Of a stretch of DNA of 64,000 nucleotides, positions 60,760 to 64,000 are shown piece by piece (the first letter of the stretch is position 1; every line of letters begins with the position of its first letter). The stretch comes from Burkholderiales bacterium. GTDB taxonomy: Bacteria; Pseudomonadota; Gammaproteobacteria; Burkholderiales; Burkholderiaceae. The notes beneath the pieces were generated by a model. It was not told where the DNA came from. It did not search any database and saw nothing but the letters and a program-made list of their open reading frames with translations. The translations under genes and the position numbers were made by a program. The stretch spans positions 56,569-120,568 of the forward strand of contig JAMFSK010000024.1 in NCBI GenBank assembly GCA_026225235.1, given 5' to 3'.

Positions 60760-61587
60760 TTAGCGCTTGTGACGGCGCTGGACGATCATGGTCGTCGTGC
60801 GCTTATTGCGACGGGTGCGATAGCCCTTCGTCGGCGTGCCCCACGGGCTCACCGGATCGCGACCTGCCGCAGTCTTACCTTCACCACCGCCGTGCGGGTG
60901 GTCGACCGGGTTCATCACGACGCCTCGGACGGTCGGGCGAATACCGCGCCAGCGGTTCGCACCGGCCTTGCCGATTTGGCGAAGGCTATGCTCTTCGTTG
61001 CCGACTTCACCGATCGTTGCGCGGCATTCGATGTGCACGCGGCGAATTTCGCCCGAACGCAGGCGAACCTGCGCGTACGTGCCTTCACGAGCCAGCAGCA
61101 TTGCCGACGTGCCAGCCGAACGCACCATCTGTGCGCCCTTGCCCGGCAACATTTCGACGCAGTGAATCGTCGTACCGACCGGAATGTTACGAATCGGCAG
61201 CGTGTTGCCTGCACGAATCGGCGCTTCCGAACCCGACATCAGCGTTTGGCCGACGGTCAGGCCCTTCGGGGCGATGATGTAACGGCGTTCGCCGTCTGCG
61301 TAGCACACCAGCGCAATGTTCGCGCTGCGGTTCGGATCGTATTCGATCGTCTCGACCTTCGCCGCGATGCCGTCCTTGTTGCGACGGAAATCGACCATAC
61401 GGTAGTGGTGCTTATGACCACCGCCCTTATGACGAGTCGTGATGTGACCGTTGTTATTACGGCCAGCGTTTTGCTTTTGCTTAACGAGCAACGCGGCGTG
61501 CGGGGCGCCCTTATGGAGGTCCTTGTGGACCACCTTGATCATCCCACGACGGCCAGGCGAAGTCGGTTTGACTTTAACGAGTGCCAT
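60760..61587 (-). CDS. rplB: 50S ribosomal protein L2
   Basis: L2 is a core 23S-binding protein near the peptidyl-transferase centre. The 275-residue protein has [20 protein letters not shown] at the start and the conserved [15 protein letters not shown] motif with the functionally important His. It starts 2 bp after the rplW stop. Confidence 0.98.
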   Translation of the reverse strand: MALVKVKPTSPGRRGMIKVVHKDLHKGAPHAALLVKQKQNAGRNNNGHITTRHKGGGHKHHYRMVDFRRNKDGIAAKVETIEYDPNRSANIALVCYADGERRYIIAPKGLTVGQTLMSGSEAPIRAGNTLPIRNIPVGTTIHCVEMLPGKGAQMVRSAGTSAMLLAREGTYAQVRLRSGEIRRVHIECRATIGEVGNEEHSLRQIGKAGANRWRGIRPTVRGVVMNPVDHPHGGGEGKTAAGRDPVSPWGTPTKGYRTRRNKRTTTMIVQRRHKR

Positions 61588-61589
61588 GA

Positions 61590-61904
61590 TTACTTGGCCT
61601 CCGCTTCAAAGTTGATTTCCTGACCCGGCTTCAGGCTGACATACGCCTTGCGTACGTCCTTGCGACGACCCATGAAGCGGCCGAAACGCTTTGACTTGCC
61701 CTTGACGTTCAGGACTTGCACGGACTGGACTTCGACCTTGAACATCAGTTCGACGGCCGCCTTCACTTCCAGCTTGGTCGCGTCAGCAGCGATTTCGAAC
61801 ACGACTTGCTCGTTCTTGTCGGCTACCAGCGTCGCCTTTTCCGAAATCACCGGCGCGCGCAGCACTTGCAGCAGGCGGTGATCGTTTTTGCGAAGTTCGG
61901 TCAT
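61590..61904 (-). CDS. rplW: 50S ribosomal protein L23
   Basis: L23 is the docking site for trigger factor and SRP at the tunnel exit. The ATG at 61904 gives 104 residues ([20 protein letters not shown]) with [20 protein letters not shown]. The frame is open upstream across rplD but that is not this gene. It overlaps rplD by 4 bp. Confidence 0.97.
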   Translation of the reverse strand: MTELRKNDHRLLQVLRAPVISEKATLVADKNEQVVFEIAADATKLEVKAAVELMFKVEVQSVQVLNVKGKSKRFGRFMGRRKDVRKAYVSLKPGQEINFEAEAK

Positions 61905-62521
61905 GACAGCAACTCCTCGATCTGAGCAACCGCAGCCTTCGTGACCAGAATCTTCTTGAAGTAGATCAGCGACAGCGGGTCGGCGAAACGCGGCTCGACA
62001 ACTGCGACGTGCGGCAGATTGCGGGACGCGAGGTACAGGTTCTCGTCGACGGTGTCGGTAATGATCAACACGGACTCGAGGCCCATCGCCTTGAATTTCT
62101 CCGCGAGCAGCTTGGTCTTCGGCGCTTCGAGCTTGATATCCTCGACCACCAGCAGACGGCCTTCGCGAGCCAGTTGCGACAGGATCGAGCAGACCCCGGC
62201 GCGGAACATCTTCTTGTTGACCTTGTGCGTGAAGTTTTCTTCCGGCGAATTCGGGAAGATCCGACCGCCCCCGCGCCACAACGGGCTCGAGGTCATACCA
62301 GCACGCGCGCGGCCGGTGCCTTTCTGGCGCCACGGCTTCTTGGTCGAGTGCTTGACTTGCTCACGGTCCTTCTGCGCACGGTTACCGCTACGTGCGTTGG
62401 CCTGGTAGGCCACGACGATCTGGTGGATCAGGGCTTCGTTGTAGTCACGGCCGAACACGACGTCCGATGCGTTGACTGCAGCGCCTTCCTGACCTTGTTC
62501 GTTCAGGAGCTTAAGTTCCAT
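61901..62521 (-). CDS. rplD: 50S ribosomal protein L4
   Basis: L4 reaches into the exit tunnel; in E. coli it also represses the S10 operon. The 206-residue protein has [25 protein letters not shown] and [16 protein letters not shown] at the end. Its start shares one base with the rplC stop. Confidence 0.98.
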   Translation of the reverse strand: MELKLLNEQGQEGAAVNASDVVFGRDYNEALIHQIVVAYQANARSGNRAQKDREQVKHSTKKPWRQKGTGRARAGMTSSPLWRGGGRIFPNSPEENFTHKVNKKMFRAGVCSILSQLAREGRLLVVEDIKLEAPKTKLLAEKFKAMGLESVLIITDTVDENLYLASRNLPHVAVVEPRFADPLSLIYFKKILVTKAAVAQIEELLS

Positions 62522-63180
62522 TATTGCGCTCCTTTCGACGCACGAGCCTTGACGGCCGGCGTTACGAAAACCTTGCCGCCCTTCGCGCCCGGAATCGCGC
62601 CCTTGATCAGCAGCAAGCTGCGATCGGCGTCGATACGAGCGATTTCGAGGTTTTGCACGGTCGTGGTGTCGTCACCCATGTGACCGGTCATGCGCTTACC
62701 GGGGAACACACGACCCGGATCCTGCGCCATACCGATCGACCCAGGCACGTTGTGCGAGCGCGAATTACCGTGCGAGGCACGGCCAGATTTGAAGTTGTGC
62801 CGCTTGATCGTACCGGCGTAGCCCTTACCGATCGACGTACCTTGTACGTCAACTTTCTGACCCACTACGAAAAGATCGACACCGACCTTGGCGCCGTTCG
62901 ACAGCTCGGCAGCCTTTGCGGCATCAATGCGGAATTCTTTCAAGACTTCGCCGGCTTCAACACCGGCTTTTGCGAGGTGACCCGCTGCGGGCTTGGTCAC
63001 GCGTGAAGCGCGACGCGTCCCGAAAGCCACCTGCACGGCTGTGTAGCCGTCTGTTTCCACAGTCTTGATCTGCGTCACGCGGTTGTCCGACACGTCCAGC
63101 ACGGTGACAGGAATCGAATCCCCATCAGCCGTGAAAATACGGGTCATCCCAACCTTGCGACCTACGAGTCCAAGGCTCAT
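62521..63180 (-). CDS. rplC: 50S ribosomal protein L3
   Basis: L3 starts 50S assembly and reaches the peptidyl-transferase centre. The ATG at 63180 gives 219 residues ([20 protein letters not shown]) with the central loop [20 protein letters not shown]. The open frame upstream is non-coding leader. It is the first gene after the predicted S10-block promoter. Confidence 0.98.
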   Translation of the reverse strand: MSLGLVGRKVGMTRIFTADGDSIPVTVLDVSDNRVTQIKTVETDGYTAVQVAFGTRRASRVTKPAAGHLAKAGVEAGEVLKEFRIDAAKAAELSNGAKVGVDLFVVGQKVDVQGTSIGKGYAGTIKRHNFKSGRASHGNSRSHNVPGSIGMAQDPGRVFPGKRMTGHMGDDTTTVQNLEIARIDADRSLLLIKGAIPGAKGGKVFVTPAVKARASKGAQ

Positions 63181-63228
63181 CGTTTTCTCCATTCCCGACT
63201 GCGATTGGTCGGGGCTAAAGTCCAAAAT

Positions 63229-63246
63229 GCCACGCCTGGGCGCGGC
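63229..63246 (-). promoter_or_regulatory. Leader hairpin upstream of rplC
   Basis: Reverse strand GCCGCGCC, CA, GGCGTGGC and then ATTTT, about 45 nt after the predicted start site. A second stem, CCCGAC/GTCGGG (63194-63213), lies just before the rplC ribosome-binding site. Together they could form an attenuator-like leader, possibly for L4 feedback. Confidence 0.4.
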
Positions 63247-63289
63247 CTTTTTCCAGCTTCTCTCGTCACGAAACGACGAACAGCCTTGC

Positions 63290-63318
63290 ATTATAGCTAG
63301 GCCATTTGTTTCCCGCAA
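63290..63318 (-). promoter_or_regulatory. Predicted promoter between rpsJ and rplC
   Basis: Reverse strand: TTGCGG (63313-63318), 17 bp spacer, perfect TATAAT (63290-63295). It lies downstream of a stem-loop (CAGCGCCA/TGGCGCTG, 63334-63361) that follows the rpsJ stop, suggesting that rplC onwards has its own start. Confidence 0.6.
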
Positions 63319-63368
63319 GCAATCAAAGACTTACAGCGCCAAAGACTTTCGTCTGGCGCTGCGCAAAC

Positions 63369-63680
63369 TTACTGCAACTTGATTTCGACGTCGACGCCTG
63401 CGGGCAGGTCGAGCTTCATCAGCGCGTCGACCGTTTTATCGGTCGGATCGACGATGTCCATCAAGCGTTGGTGCGTACGGATTTCGAACTGGTCGCGCGA
63501 GGTCTTGTTGACGTGCGGCGAGCGCAGGATGTCGAAGCGTTGAATGCGGGTCGGCAGAGGTACCGGGCCACGCACAATCGCGCCAGTGCGCTTCGCGGTA
63601 TCGACGATTTCGGCAGCCGACTGATCGATCAGGCGGTAGTCGAATGCTTTCAGGCGAATACGGATCTTCTGGTTAGCCAT
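63369..63680 (-). CDS. rpsJ: 30S ribosomal protein S10
   Basis: S10 is a 30S head protein and, as NusE, a transcription antitermination factor. The 103-residue protein starts [20 protein letters not shown] and has [23 protein letters not shown]. It follows tuf by about 190 bp and is separated from rplC by 188 bp with a hairpin and promoter. Confidence 0.98.
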   Translation of the reverse strand: MANQKIRIRLKAFDYRLIDQSAAEIVDTAKRTGAIVRGPVPLPTRIQRFDILRSPHVNKTSRDQFEIRTHQRLMDIVDPTDKTVDALMKLDLPAGVDVEIKLQ

Positions 63681-63814
63681 GATGCTTCCTCAAAGAGCAA
63701 GGCGACACGTAAAGGGTGTCGCCGGGTGGGTAAAAGAGCATGGGGCGATCAACTCGATCGCCCCCGTTACTGCATCTGATACGGTATTCGGTACAACCAG
63801 GCCCCGCGCAAATA

Positions 63815-63854
63815 GTGCGGGCAAGGCGCGCATTGTACGCGCCTTTTCCCGCAC
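63815..63854. other. 40-bp imperfect palindrome between tuf and rpsJ
   Basis: Plus strand: GTGCGGG, C, AAGGCGCG, loop CATTGTA, CGCGCCTT, TT, CCCGCAC. The outer 7-base and inner 8-base arms all pair. No long T-run follows on the tuf mRNA strand. A smaller stem, GCGACAC/GTGTCGC, lies at about 63701-63723. These may stabilise or partly terminate the tuf transcript. Confidence 0.65.
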
Positions 63855-63869
63855 GTGCCCGGAATACCT

Positions 63870-64000
63870 TTAGGCGATGATCTTCGCGACCACGCCGGCG
63901 CCGACGGTACGGCCACCTTCGCGAATCGCGAATCGCAGGCCTTCTTCCATCGCGATCGGGTGAATCAGCTTCACCGTGATCGAAACGTTATCACCCGGCA
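63870..64000 (-). CDS. tuf: Elongation factor Tu, C-terminal 43 residues (cut by window edge)
   Basis: The reverse strand, read from the window edge, gives [20 protein letters not shown], then [20 protein letters not shown] and IA before TAA. This is the conserved end of EF-Tu domain 3, the GTPase that delivers aminoacyl-tRNA to the ribosome. The rest lies beyond base 64000. Its position upstream of rpsJ is the usual str-S10 arrangement. Confidence 0.97.
   Translation of the reverse strand, partial: PGDNVSITVKLIHPIAMEEGLRFAIREGGRTVGAGVVAKIIA

Overview
This GC-rich window has the gene content and gene order of a betaproteobacterial chromosome of the Burkholderia group (Burkholderia sensu lato). 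The evidence is a monofunctional hisB beside a marC homologue, a short-form HisG, an mlaFEDACB operon that includes mlaA, ResB/CcsB cytochrome c maturation, a Mg-type HemB, and the tuf-rpsJ-S10-spc-alpha ribosomal cluster. It is mostly a conserved housekeeping segment. I saw no phage, plasmid, CRISPR or secretion island, and no rRNA or tRNA genes. The species cannot be named from sequence alone; the signs of decay fit a lineage that has lost functions.

Layout. 1-8045 (minus): marC fragment, hisB-C-D-G, murA, a BolA-family gene and a YadGH-like ABC exporter, tightly packed. 8240-12691 (minus): the Mla phospholipid-trafficking operon. 12820-16310 (minus): thiE-G-S-O behind a clear TPP riboswitch (16503-16585). 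16935-18674 (plus): an SbmA/YddA-type ABC protein preceded by an unusual 15-bp degenerate tandem repeat. 18827-25111 (minus): gltD and gltB, then a RAYT-like protein with an altered HUH motif. 26559-30045: OmpW-like porin, a probable LysR remnant, a DUF883 protein, a GDPD phosphodiesterase and dgt. 30104-33017: aroB, aroK, then a 1.2 kb scar holding what look like the two ends of a deleted pilMNOPQ operon. 33018-48550: mrcA, cyaY/lptM, lysA, msrQP, ccsB/resB, cytochrome c4, engB, a candidate small RNA, hemB and dsbD. 48832-64000 (minus): the tuf-S10-spc-alpha ribosomal cluster from the tuf 3' end to rplQ.

How the genes work together. Many neighbours form complete modules: Mla (ATPase, permease, MCE protein, lipoprotein, shuttle and STAS subunit), thiazole synthesis and thiamine coupling under riboswitch control, glutamate synthase large and small subunits, MsrP with its haem-membrane partner MsrQ, and ResB/CcsB beside a di-haem cytochrome c4 that needs them. 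In the ribosomal cluster I can place likely internal promoters and hairpins after rpsJ, between rpsQ and rplN (the S10/spc boundary), and between rpoA and rplQ.

Most unusual observations: the inferred pilMNOPQ deletion scar; a structured antisense-oriented small RNA candidate between engB and hemB with a C/U-rich anti-Shine-Dalgarno loop; the 15-bp periodic array at 16760-16885; the RAYT-like protein lacking the first HUH histidine; and low-complexity expansions in several housekeeping proteins (MurA, DsbD, ThiE, MlaA, PBP1A, RpsC). All homology statements come from recognising motifs by eye; no database search was run.
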